The notes under the pieces were generated by a model. It was not told the DNA's origin. It did not search any database and worked only from the letters and a program-made list of their open reading frames with translations. The translations under genes and the position numbers were made by a program. This document shows positions 47,291-53,592 of a stretch of DNA of 53,592 nt, piece by piece. Origin of the DNA: a virus; the IMG/VR virus record IMGVR_UViG_3300009788_000120, positions 1-53,592 of that record; one strand, given 5' to 3'. How positions within the stretch are numbered: position 1 is the stretch's first letter; the number at the start of each line of letters is the position of its first letter.

Positions 47291-49396
47291 ATGCACATCG
47301 TCCCCCCGAAGACCGCGTCCCTTCCCTTCGAGATCGAAAACGTCGGCCCGCGCATCGGCCCAGAGGGTCAGCCGAGTCGGCTCACCGGGACTCTTCCTCC
47401 CGGCGTCCTCGAGTTTCTCGGCGGCATGGCCGCCGGCAAGAGCCATCACATTTGGGCGCTGTTGGCGGCCGCCGGCGCCGACATTCCCGACCAATTCATC
47501 GAGGTGACCCGCGGGGCCGACGTAGGCCGCGTGCGACTCGGCCCCGACTCTCTGATCATCAAGGCCGGCGAGATGCCGGAGTCCGGGAAGCGCGGACTCG
47601 CGGCGCCGGCCGAGCCGGTCGACGTCAGTCCGCTCTCCGTGCTCTTCCGTCCGGACGCCGTCGACCCGGCGGTCAGCCGGAAGCTACGTATCACCGCGTT
47701 CTTGAAACTCGCTCGGCTCGAGCCGACCCGCGAGCGGCTGGCGAAGCTCTGCGCGGGCTCGGCCGAGCTGCTCGAGTGGATCGTGGCCAAGGTCGCCGGC
47801 GACAAGAAGATCTCAACGCTCGACGTCGCGCTCAAGAGGCTGACGACCGAGGCTCACCGCCTCGCCCGAGAAGATCACGAATCCAAGATCAAGGCCGCGG
47901 CCAACGATCGCATCCGCCTGGAGGGCCGCGTCGAGCAGCTGCTGAGGGAGGCGGCCGCGCCATACGGCATCACTTGGTCGATCGAGCCGGCGGAGGAAGA
48001 CGACGACGAGCAGGCTGCGGCCAGGGCTGCGGCCGTCAACCAGGCTCGCGAGCTGCTGTCCGTCGAGCCCGGCAAGGCGCCGGCCGACCTGGAGGCCGCC
48101 CGTCGAGAGTTCGGCCAGCTCGAGGCTCGCCGAGAGGCTCGAATAGCCTTTGACGCTCTACTCGCGGAGGTGGGCGAGACCGAAGAGGTCATCGACACGG
48201 CGGGCGCTGAGGCCGAGGTCGAGCGCCGACAATCCGCGGCCCAGGCGACCCGGGCGGCCGCCGATCAGGCGAACAGCCAGCGGGCGAAGGCCGACGCCTC
48301 GTTGCAGATTGCGGCCGCGGCCGTGAAGACGGCTCGAGAGCGACACGCCGAGACCGAGGCGAAAATCGACGGAATCTCTGAGGATCAGGCTGCTGAAGAA
48401 TTGTTGGCTCAGGAGCTGGTGAGGAAGCTAGCGGAGTTTCGATCGCGGATCGAGGCTCTTGAAGCCGCTCAGGCGAGTGCCTACGAGGAAGAGAGCGAGC
48501 GGAGCATCGCGGTTGCGACGGCTGAGGATGCAGCGAAACTCCGCCAGGCGGTCGCCGCGGCGGCGGTCTCCGACGCCGAAGCGGTCGAGCTCGCCTCAAC
48601 CGAAGCGGCTCGCGAAGCCGAGGGCGCCCGGATCGAGCTCGCCCGGCTCCAGAAGGCGCAGGCGTCCCAGGCTGAGCGTCAGCTCATCTTGTCGAAGAAG
48701 CCGGCCGACGTCGGCCCCGAAGAGAACGAGGTTGATAACGCGGCCAACGAGCTCGACAAACTGGCCATCGCCCACCGCCTCTTCGGGCTACGCTCGACGT
48801 TCGTCGATACCGATCGGGAGTACTTGGCGGCGGTCGAGCTCGAGCGCGTCGAGCGTCAGGCGTCCGACGCGCTGCGTGACGTCGCTCGTAACGCCCACCG
48901 GCGGCTCTACAAGCTGCTGACGGAAGAGGGCGGCATCCAGGGAGTCGAGATCACGGAGGAGGGCGATATCCTGATCGTTGACGAGTACGAGGGCGAGGAG
49001 CGCAAGCGCGACGTCGCGGACCTGGCGCACGTGTCGGAGGGCGAGAGAATGTCGACCTTCCTGGACATGGCGCAGCCCTACTTATCGGGCACCGGGATTC
49101 CGGTGATCCACTTGGAGGGCCGCTACTGGCGAGACCTGGATGAGACGCGCAAGCGAGAGCTCGCGGCGAAGGCCTCGAGGCGCGGCCAGTGCATCCTGAC
49201 CGAGGTACCGACCGACGAGGACGACACCCGGCCCTGCTCGATCGAGACCGGTAAGTTGATCATGGTCGAACGCGAGCCGGGAGTCTGGACCGCGGACCAA
49301 CGCAAACTCGGCGGCGGAGCCGACATCGAGGGATACTTTCAGTCCCGGGTCTACTACCGGCGGTTGACGGCGCCGGCCGAGGAGTCGACGTCATGA
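47291..49396 (+). CDS. SMC/Rad50-like ATPase
   Basis: 701 aa; start at 47291 is fixed by the leader GGAGCGAGCAAC; the longer upstream frame lacks a site. Walker A GGMAAGKS (44-51) near the N-terminus, a long Ala/Glu/Arg-rich coiled coil between about 230 and 510, and an ABC-type signature VSEGERMS (581-588) before a strand VIHLEG. This is the SbcC/Rad50/SMC layout. It lacks an obvious partner nuclease of SbcD type; the YqaJ exonuclease downstream may work with it. Likely handles DNA ends during recombination or replication. Confidence 0.8.
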   Translation: MHIVPPKTASLPFEIENVGPRIGPEGQPSRLTGTLPPGVLEFLGGMAAGKSHHIWALLAAAGADIPDQFIEVTRGADVGRVRLGPDSLIIKAGEMPESGKRGLAAPAEPVDVSPLSVLFRPDAVDPAVSRKLRITAFLKLARLEPTRERLAKLCAGSAELLEWIVAKVAGDKKISTLDVALKRLTTEAHRLAREDHESKIKAAANDRIRLEGRVEQLLREAAAPYGITWSIEPAEEDDDEQAAARAAAVNQARELLSVEPGKAPADLEAARREFGQLEARREARIAFDALLAEVGETEEVIDTAGAEAEVERRQSAAQATRAAADQANSQRAKADASLQIAAAAVKTARERHAETEAKIDGISEDQAAEELLAQELVRKLAEFRSRIEALEAAQASAYEEESERSIAVATAEDAAKLRQAVAAAAVSDAEAVELASTEAAREAEGARIELARLQKAQASQAERQLILSKKPADVGPEENEVDNAANELDKLAIAHRLFGLRSTFVDTDREYLAAVELERVERQASDALRDVARNAHRRLYKLLTEEGGIQGVEITEEGDILIVDEYEGEERKRDVADLAHVSEGERMSTFLDMAQPYLSGTGIPVIHLEGRYWRDLDETRKRELAAKASRRGQCILTEVPTDEDDTRPCSIETGKLIMVEREPGVWTADQRKLGGGADIEGYFQSRVYYRRLTAPAEESTS

Positions 49397-49833
49397 CGAT
49401 CAACGACCACCTGGCCGGTCTCCGGTCCCTGGCCTTGAGGCCGGCCGTTACCCTCGACCAGCTCGCGCAAGCGATCCTCGCGGATCCTCCGACCCCTCCG
49501 ACCCCGCAGAGCTGCGAGCCGGTCATCGCCACGGACGAGGGCTCGCCCAACAACCTGACCGTCTTCATTCGGCAGCTGCAATATAAGAAGGCGGTGTCCT
49601 GTAGCGCTTGCGGGGCCTTCGCCCGGCGCCATTGGACGATGATCCTGCCCTTTCGAGCTGCTCTCCCAGACGGCTCGGCGTCGCCCATGATCCCGGGTCT
49701 CTGGCCGGTCTGCGAGCGCCACTCGATGCAGCCCGACCCCGTCATCTTCGACCAGGCCCTGGCCTCTTTCAAGCACCTGGCGAGGCTCTACGCCGAGGAT
49801 CTCGAGCGTCAACAGCTCGGGGAGAAGAACTGA
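49393..49833 (+). CDS. Hypothetical zinc-ribbon-like protein, 146 aa
   Basis: ATG overlaps the ATPase stop (ATGA). A CSACGAFARRHW motif and later VCERHSMQ suggest a metal site (CxxC plus C/H). The C-terminal helix (LASFKHLARLYAEDLERQ) may pair. Function unknown. Confidence 0.62.
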   Translation: MTINDHLAGLRSLALRPAVTLDQLAQAILADPPTPPTPQSCEPVIATDEGSPNNLTVFIRQLQYKKAVSCSACGAFARRHWTMILPFRAALPDGSASPMIPGLWPVCERHSMQPDPVIFDQALASFKHLARLYAEDLERQQLGEKN

Positions 49834-49835
49834 TC

Positions 49836-50216
49836 ATGTGGGAAAAACAGAACCTGGTGACTCAGTCCAAAGGCGATCAGTGGAAGTGCTCACATTGCGG
49901 CTATAAATTCTGGTCTTGTCGGTTGGGAGCCAACGACTCGACCTGCCCGAAGTGCGATTGCTTAGCCGGTCTCGAGCACCCCGTTGAGATGTCCGGGAAG
50001 CCGCTCGGCGGCTGGTACGCGCCGGCCGCGGAGAAGGCCTACGACTCTCTGGTCGAGCTTCGGGCGGCGGAGAGTTCGAGACCGTCATGCGCGGGCTGCC
50101 GAGGCCCGTTGGTCATCGTTCCTCGGACGAGGCATCCGCTCTCCGACCTCTGGAGACTTGAGCGGCAAGATGGCCTGGCGCTGATGTGCTGCGCCGGCGA
50201 CTGCAAGGAGCCTTAG
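49836..50216 (+). CDS. Zinc-ribbon protein, 126 aa
   Basis: 126 aa; ATG 49836, three bases after the previous stop. Two zinc ribbons: CSHCGYKFWSCRL to CPKCDC near the N-terminus, and CAGCRGPL to MCCAGDC near the end. No catalytic domain. Likely DNA- or RNA-binding or a structural adaptor within the recombination block. Confidence 0.68.
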   Translation: MWEKQNLVTQSKGDQWKCSHCGYKFWSCRLGANDSTCPKCDCLAGLEHPVEMSGKPLGGWYAPAAEKAYDSLVELRAAESSRPSCAGCRGPLVIVPRTRHPLSDLWRLERQDGLALMCCAGDCKEP

Positions 50217-50453
50217 GGGGTGCGCGGCCTGAACTCTACGCAGCGGCGGGCCGGTGCGCTCTGTGCGGCGGAGACATGAAGAAGAGGCTCGGGTTGTCGA
50301 ATAGCGCGACCCTGGAGGACGACGGACCTGGACGTCTGCCGCGGCTGTCAAATGTTCCACGGCTGCAAGGGCCATCGAGATCTCGACCGGCCGGAGCTGA
50401 TCGTGGAGAGCGTGGATTGGGATCGAGAACTTAGCAAAGGAGCGAGCAAATGA
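50186..50453 (+). pseudogene. Small zinc-finger gene broken by an apparent frameshift
   Basis: In one frame bases 50219-50320 read RCALCGGDMKKRLGLSNSAT; then the +1 frame reads TDLDVCRGCQMFHGCKGHRD and RPELIVESVDWDREL, stopping at a TGA that overlaps the ATG of the next gene (ATGA). Joined, the two would make a protein with paired CxxC motifs, a typical zinc finger. The start codon is unclear (GTG 50186 possible). An indel near 50315-50325 is the likeliest cause. Confidence 0.4.
50439..50449 (+). promoter_or_regulatory. GGAGCGAGCAA leader of the pentapeptide gene
   Basis: An example of the shared translation leader. Other copies: 1599-1610, 2646-2656, 3780-3790, 47279-47290, 51436-51447 and 53347-53356 (GGAGCGAGTG) on the plus strand; 42763-42771 and 46597-46605 on the minus strand. 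Conservation extends beyond the GGAG core to CGAGCA, more than ribosome binding alone needs. Confidence 0.8.
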
Positions 50454-51052
50454 ACATCGACGAGGTACTCAGAAAACATAGGATTTGGATTCAAGATGGA
50501 GACGGCGGCGAGAGGGCCAACCTCAGCGGGGCCAACCTCAGCGGGGCCAACCTCAGCGGGGCCTACCTCAGCCGGGCCAACCTCAGCGGGGCCTACCTCA
50601 GCCGGGCCTACCTCAGCGGGGCCAACCTCAGCGGGGCCAACCTCAGCGGGTCCGACCTCCGCGGGGCCGACCTCAGCCGGGCCTACCTCCGCGGGGCCAA
50701 CCTCCGCGGGGCCAACCTCAGCGGGGCCGACCTCAGCGGGGCCGACCTCAGCGGGGCCGACCTCAGCGGGGCCTACCGACACGAAGGCTTGGCGCTCGAC
50801 GGCCGTGTTGACTGCGGCTTATCGCTGGGATACTTCTGGTTGGCCTATACCGCAAATCGCCACGCTTATCTAGAGATCGGGTGCCATAAAAACCGTCGCA
50901 CGGTTCGACAGTGGCGCCGAGATCTTCCGGGTATGACTCGGGGGTACTTTGCCTCAGACCGGAAGGAGGGCGAGGCAACGATCAGGGCTCTGCTCGATTT
51001 CGTCGAGTCAACCCTTGGCGTCTCAATTCCCAGCGAGGAGAGCTCTTCATGA
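50450..51052 (+). CDS. Pentapeptide-repeat protein
   Basis: 200 aa; leader GGAGCGAGCAA before the ATG. Residues 23-107 are 17 consecutive pentapeptides of the form A(N/D/Y)L(S/R)(G/R), forming a right-handed quadrilateral beta helix as in pentapeptide proteins. The C-terminal 90 residues are a separate domain ([20 protein letters not shown], later [10 protein letters not shown]) of unknown function. Members such as Qnr and McbG bind gyrase by mimicking DNA; any such role here is inference. Confidence 0.87.
   Translation: MNIDEVLRKHRIWIQDGDGGERANLSGANLSGANLSGAYLSRANLSGAYLSRAYLSGANLSGANLSGSDLRGADLSRAYLRGANLRGANLSGADLSGADLSGADLSGAYRHEGLALDGRVDCGLSLGYFWLAYTANRHAYLEIGCHKNRRTVRQWRRDLPGMTRGYFASDRKEGEATIRALLDFVESTLGVSIPSEESSS
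50516..50770 (+). repeat. 17 tandem 15-bp repeats
   Basis: The consensus GCCAACCTCAGCGGG repeats 17 times with few substitutions, far more uniform than most pentapeptide genes at DNA level. This suggests recent expansion by slippage or recombination. It also leaves long open frames on other strands and frames. Confidence 0.92.
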
Positions 51053-51417
51053 ACCCACTCTTCGCGCCTCGATCCGGGCGCCAGGTGCGCGCCGGCGCCG
51101 GGCAGGCGGGCGACACCCTACGCGAGATCATCGGGCCGCCGATGTTCCAGGTCACCCACCGGCGACAGCTGACGGTGCCGGGGGCCGTCAAGCCGGAGAT
51201 CTGGGCGGGCGAGGATCGCACGATCGCCGAGCGGTTCATCGCGCCCCTAGCCGGTGCGGTTCTGGTCGAGGGCCGGACGACTGACGGAAAAAGAATCGAG
51301 CGTGCGTACCAGCCACGAGATAAAATCGAGCTGACAGCGTCGCAGTTTTTCGCGAATGAAGAGGATCTGAGGCGCATGAGAGCCTGGATCCTCGGTGATC
51401 CAACAGCCTGGCTCTGA
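51049..51417 (+). CDS. Hypothetical protein, 122 aa
   Basis: ATG overlaps the previous stop; GAGGAG upstream. Basic N-terminus ([20 protein letters not shown]), a predicted beta/helix middle and a helical C-terminus ([17 protein letters not shown]). No family recognised. Between the pentapeptide gene and the YqaJ gene. Confidence 0.62.
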   Translation: MNPLFAPRSGRQVRAGAGQAGDTLREIIGPPMFQVTHRRQLTVPGAVKPEIWAGEDRTIAERFIAPLAGAVLVEGRTTDGKRIERAYQPRDKIELTASQFFANEEDLRRMRAWILGDPTAWL

Positions 51418-51447
51418 GTAGAGCGAGGCGGAAAAGGAGCGAGCAAG

Positions 51448-51723
51448 ATGAAGCCGACGAGTTTTCCTCAGTCGAACGACACGCTGACCGGCGGCCCTGG
51501 CGAGAATTACGGGGTCGATCAGGAGACGGTGCCCGACCTCGAGATCTATCGAGGCACCGGCGAGGTCATATCCTGCTGGTCTTTTGACGATTGGTGGGAG
51601 CGGCTCAGCGTGCTCTTCACCGGCCGGGTCTTTCTCCGCGTCGCGGGCAAAACCCATCCGCCACTCTGGCTCGCCGGCGGCCGGGTGTTCAACTCGGGCG
51701 GTCGCAAGAAGGGTGACCGATGA
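51448..51723 (+). CDS. Hypothetical protein, 91 aa
   Basis: 91 aa; leader GGAGCGAGCAAG before the ATG. A central hydrophobic/aromatic stretch (CWSFDDWWERLSVLFTGRVF) and a basic C-terminus. No motif identified. Its TGA overlaps the start of the exonuclease gene. Confidence 0.62.
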   Translation: MKPTSFPQSNDTLTGGPGENYGVDQETVPDLEIYRGTGEVISCWSFDDWWERLSVLFTGRVFLRVAGKTHPPLWLAGGRVFNSGGRKKGDR

Positions 51724-52811
51724 CCGCTCCGCGGGCTCTCCCAAAAACCCGGCCCGAGCTGAGCCCGGAGCACGCCCAGGCCCGCGCGGGGAACATCGGA
51801 GGCTCGGAGGTGGGCTCCCTCTTCGGATGGGGCTTCGAGACCAAGCTCGAGCTCTACAACCGCAAGACCGCCGAGCTCGCCGGCGTCGCGCCGGCGGCCG
51901 TCGATCGACCGACGCACTCAGAGCCGCGGCGGCCCGGAGCTCTCGATCCCCTGACCAGGGGATCGGTGCTGGAGACGGCGGTCGCCGAGCTCTTCGCCAT
52001 TGAGACCCAGCTCGACGTCTACCCGCTGGTCGATGCCTACTGGCCGCATCCGACAATCGACGGCATGGGCGCCTCGCCTGACTTCGAGTTGGTGCACCCG
52101 GATTGGGGCCCTGGGATTCTGTCGATCAAGACGGCGATCTTCTGGATCTATCGCCGGTGGCAGGCTCTGTCCGAAGCGTTACACGGCGCGGGCGCGGCGG
52201 TTGAGCCGTCGATGGGCTATCAGCTCCAGGTGCAGCAGGAGCTTGCCTGCTCCCCGGGCTCGGCGGTCGAGCCCGGCGCCCCGCACACCTGGGGCTGCAT
52301 CGCCACCCTCGTCGGCCTCGAGCGGCTCGAGGTCTTCCCGGCGCCGGCCAACGACCTAGAGGTGATCGGCGCTTACCGTCCGAACGAGCAGCTGGTCGGT
52401 CAGATGGCTGTCGAGATCGATCGATTCTGGGATCGCGTGCGGCGAGCCGAGCCGCCGCCCGCCGACTTCGAGCGCGATTGGGAGACGCTGGCCGCGATGC
52501 AAACGAAGCTTGGCGTCGGCGTGCACCTGGACCTCCGCCGGGACGAGGACTTCAACCGGGCGGGCAATGCCTACGTGATGCACCGCGACGAGGAGACCTA
52601 CAGCCGCAAGCTCAAGGAGCTGGCCGGCGCCGAGCTCCGAGAGATCAGCGTGCGACAGGAGACGCCGGCCGCCATCTACGGCCAGGACTTCACTCTCAAG
52701 AACATCCAGGTCAAGGGCTCGAGGTGCCCGGGTTGCCGGCGGCCGCTGCGCAAGCCCTACATCATGACCAGGATCGACAAGAACAAGGTCGACAAGAACA
52801 AGGGGGCTTGA
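51720..52811 (+). CDS. YqaJ-like viral recombinase/exonuclease
   Basis: 363 aa; ATG overlaps the previous stop. RAGNIGGSEVGSLFG (22-36), GSVLE (81-85), SPDFEL (119-124) and ILSIKTA (133-139) follow the YqaJ/lambda-exonuclease order; the usual ExK is S-I-K here, so one acidic ligand appears replaced. YQLQVQQELAC, the conserved QLQxQL helix, follows. A C-terminal CPGC pair may bind zinc. It should resect DNA ends for single-strand annealing together with a RecT-like partner, not seen in the window. Confidence 0.83.
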   Translation: MTAPRALPKTRPELSPEHAQARAGNIGGSEVGSLFGWGFETKLELYNRKTAELAGVAPAAVDRPTHSEPRRPGALDPLTRGSVLETAVAELFAIETQLDVYPLVDAYWPHPTIDGMGASPDFELVHPDWGPGILSIKTAIFWIYRRWQALSEALHGAGAAVEPSMGYQLQVQQELACSPGSAVEPGAPHTWGCIATLVGLERLEVFPAPANDLEVIGAYRPNEQLVGQMAVEIDRFWDRVRRAEPPPADFERDWETLAAMQTKLGVGVHLDLRRDEDFNRAGNAYVMHRDEETYSRKLKELAGAELREISVRQETPAAIYGQDFTLKNIQVKGSRCPGCRRPLRKPYIMTRIDKNKVDKNKGA

Positions 52812-53050
52812 TGAGAAGCGTGAAGCGAAAAGTCGACCCTCGCAAAGAGGAGCTTGCGCTCGAGCGCATAGAGCCCGATCTGGTCTCAGCGATCGACGCT
52901 ATGAAGAGTGTCGGGAAGATGACCTGGGAGCTCGACGAGCACCCGGCATCGACTCCGGCCCTTTCCGAAGGCGACCGGGTCAGCATGCCGCCGATCGGGA
53001 AGCACACCGAGCTGGGAGGCTACGCTCGGGGGAGCCGTGGCCGCGACTGA
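52811..53050 (+). CDS. Hypothetical protein, 79 aa
   Basis: ATG overlaps the exonuclease stop as TGATG. Basic N-terminus (MRSVKRKVDPRKEELALERI) then acidic, partly disordered. No motif recognised. Its end overlaps the next gene by 14 bases. Confidence 0.55.
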   Translation: MRSVKRKVDPRKEELALERIEPDLVSAIDAMKSVGKMTWELDEHPASTPALSEGDRVSMPPIGKHTELGGYARGSRGRD

Positions 53051-53357
53051 GGCGGAGGCACGTCAGGTGGAAGTGTGGAAAAAATCTCGCGCCGGTGAAG
53101 AAAACGGCGCTATAATCGGAAACGCCAGACCGGTCGGAGGGGAAGCCGAGCGCCTATTCCGGGCTCTCGCATTCTTCCGCCGGCTCTGGAGCGAGCTCGA
53201 CGGGCTGCAAAAGGGTCTGACCCCAGACCCGGATTTTGACGGCCTGGTCAACGACGTCAGGGTGCTCGACTACGAGACCCTGATCAGCCGATTGCGGGAG
53301 TCTCCCGCGGTCGAATCAACCACCACCCCTGGATCAGGGGTAGACAGGAGCGAGTGA
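53037..53357 (+). CDS. Hypothetical protein, 106 aa
   Basis: GTG start at 53037 inside the previous gene's end. 106 aa, helical (FRALAFFRRLWSELDGLQKG), ending with a Ser/Thr/Pro tail. No family recognised. Its TGA overlaps the next ATG as TGATG; GGAGCGAGTG before that ATG is a variant leader. Confidence 0.55.
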   Translation: MAATEAEARQVEVWKKSRAGEENGAIIGNARPVGGEAERLFRALAFFRRLWSELDGLQKGLTPDPDFDGLVNDVRVLDYETLISRLRESPAVESTTTPGSGVDRSE

Positions 53358-53592
53358 TGGACGACAAGAAGAGCGCCGGCGGAGCCGGCAAACAGGCAGG
53401 ACTTCCGACGACACCACCTCTGGCATCGCCGCAGACCGGCAAGGAGACCGCCTCGAGCGGCTCATCGGCGCCGGCGGCCGCCGGCCAGGCCAGTCAGGCG
53501 ATCGATGCGACCACCCTGCCCGCCGTCAGGAACCTTCCGCCGATCGAGAGCCTGGAGCTCATTCCCGAGGTCGAGGAAAAGGAGCTCCAGCA
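53357..53592 (+). CDS. Incomplete gene at the right end, possible recombination partner
   Basis: ATG at 53357 after GGAGCGAGTG. The 78 visible codons are Ser/Ala/Gly/Thr-rich and disordered, then end in LPPIESLELIPEVEEKELQ. Position after the YqaJ exonuclease would suit a RecT-like annealing protein or another recombination gene, but the visible part shows no motif. Truncated by the window edge. Confidence 0.5.
   Translation, partial: MDDKKSAGGAGKQAGLPTTPPLASPQTGKETASSGSSAPAAAGQASQAIDATTLPAVRNLPPIESLELIPEVEEKELQ

Noticed and set aside
50516-50770. CRISPR-like repeat array
   Set aside because: The 15-bp units are contiguous with no spacers and encode pentapeptides in frame.
50348-50782. Minus-strand frame of GPAEV repeats and plus-strand QPQRG repeats
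   Set aside because: By-product of the 15-bp tandem repeat, which keeps several frames open.

Overview
The window is GC-rich, tightly packed phage DNA with no recognisable host genes. The gene set indicates a tailed dsDNA phage with a long non-contractile tail (siphovirus-like): small and large terminase, DUF4055 portal, MuF-type minor head protein, scaffold, P22-type coat, neck proteins, tail tube, a G/GT frameshift cassette, a 1861-residue tape measure, distal tail and fibre genes. Neighbouring genes very often share ATGA, GTGA, TTGA or TGATG start/stop overlaps, so operons are long and translationally coupled. The host cannot be named. GC-rich codon use and Sec-type signal peptides on several appendage proteins suggest a GC-rich diderm bacterium (inference). 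No integrase, DNA polymerase or endolysin was recognised, and both window ends cut through genes.

Layout. (1) 1-1129, plus: 3' part of a poly-proline/PKD protein, a one-helix membrane protein and a 44-codon fragment carrying the PIG-L/LmbE metal-binding motif. (2) 1130-1610: non-coding apart from a doubtful 37-codon ORF, with an AT-rich palindromic element. (3) 1611-5470, plus: small, mostly unknown early-type genes ending at a strong intrinsic terminator. (4) 5532-35606, plus: packaging, head, neck, tail, fibre and a set of membrane genes that may serve lysis; one gene, a PadR-type regulator, is inserted antisense at 11615-11932. (5) 46596 down to 35616, minus: DUF932 protein, 509-aa unknown, RecU-like resolvase, small genes, an unknown 280-aa protein, a 1204-aa methyltransferase/SNF2-helicase fusion, a multi-HTH protein, a Dam-type adenine methyltransferase and a zinc-binding protein. 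(6) 46721-53592, plus: a small HTH regulator, an SMC/Rad50-like ATPase, zinc-ribbon proteins, a pentapeptide-repeat protein, a YqaJ-type exonuclease and an incomplete last gene.

Blocks 5 and 6 diverge from a 36-bp perfect-arm palindrome (46657-46692) that holds two mirror-image sigma70-type promoters, a likely genetic switch. Many non-structural genes share an extended translation leader, GGAGCGAGCA, just before the start codon; the structural genes do not. An extra copy, with no start codon after it, lies in the gap at 45169-45333.

Several frames look broken: an in-frame amber in the minor head gene, apparent frameshifts in the distal tail gene, a small minus-strand gene and a zinc-finger gene, and the PIG-L remnant. 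This could mean indel errors in the assembly, a decaying element, or recoding; raw reads would decide. The most interesting leads are the MuF protein with an HEXXH metallopeptidase-like C-terminus, the mirror-image promoter switch, the shared leader with its antisense copy, the methyltransferase-helicase fusion, and the set of signal-peptide-bearing, cysteine-rich appendage proteins.
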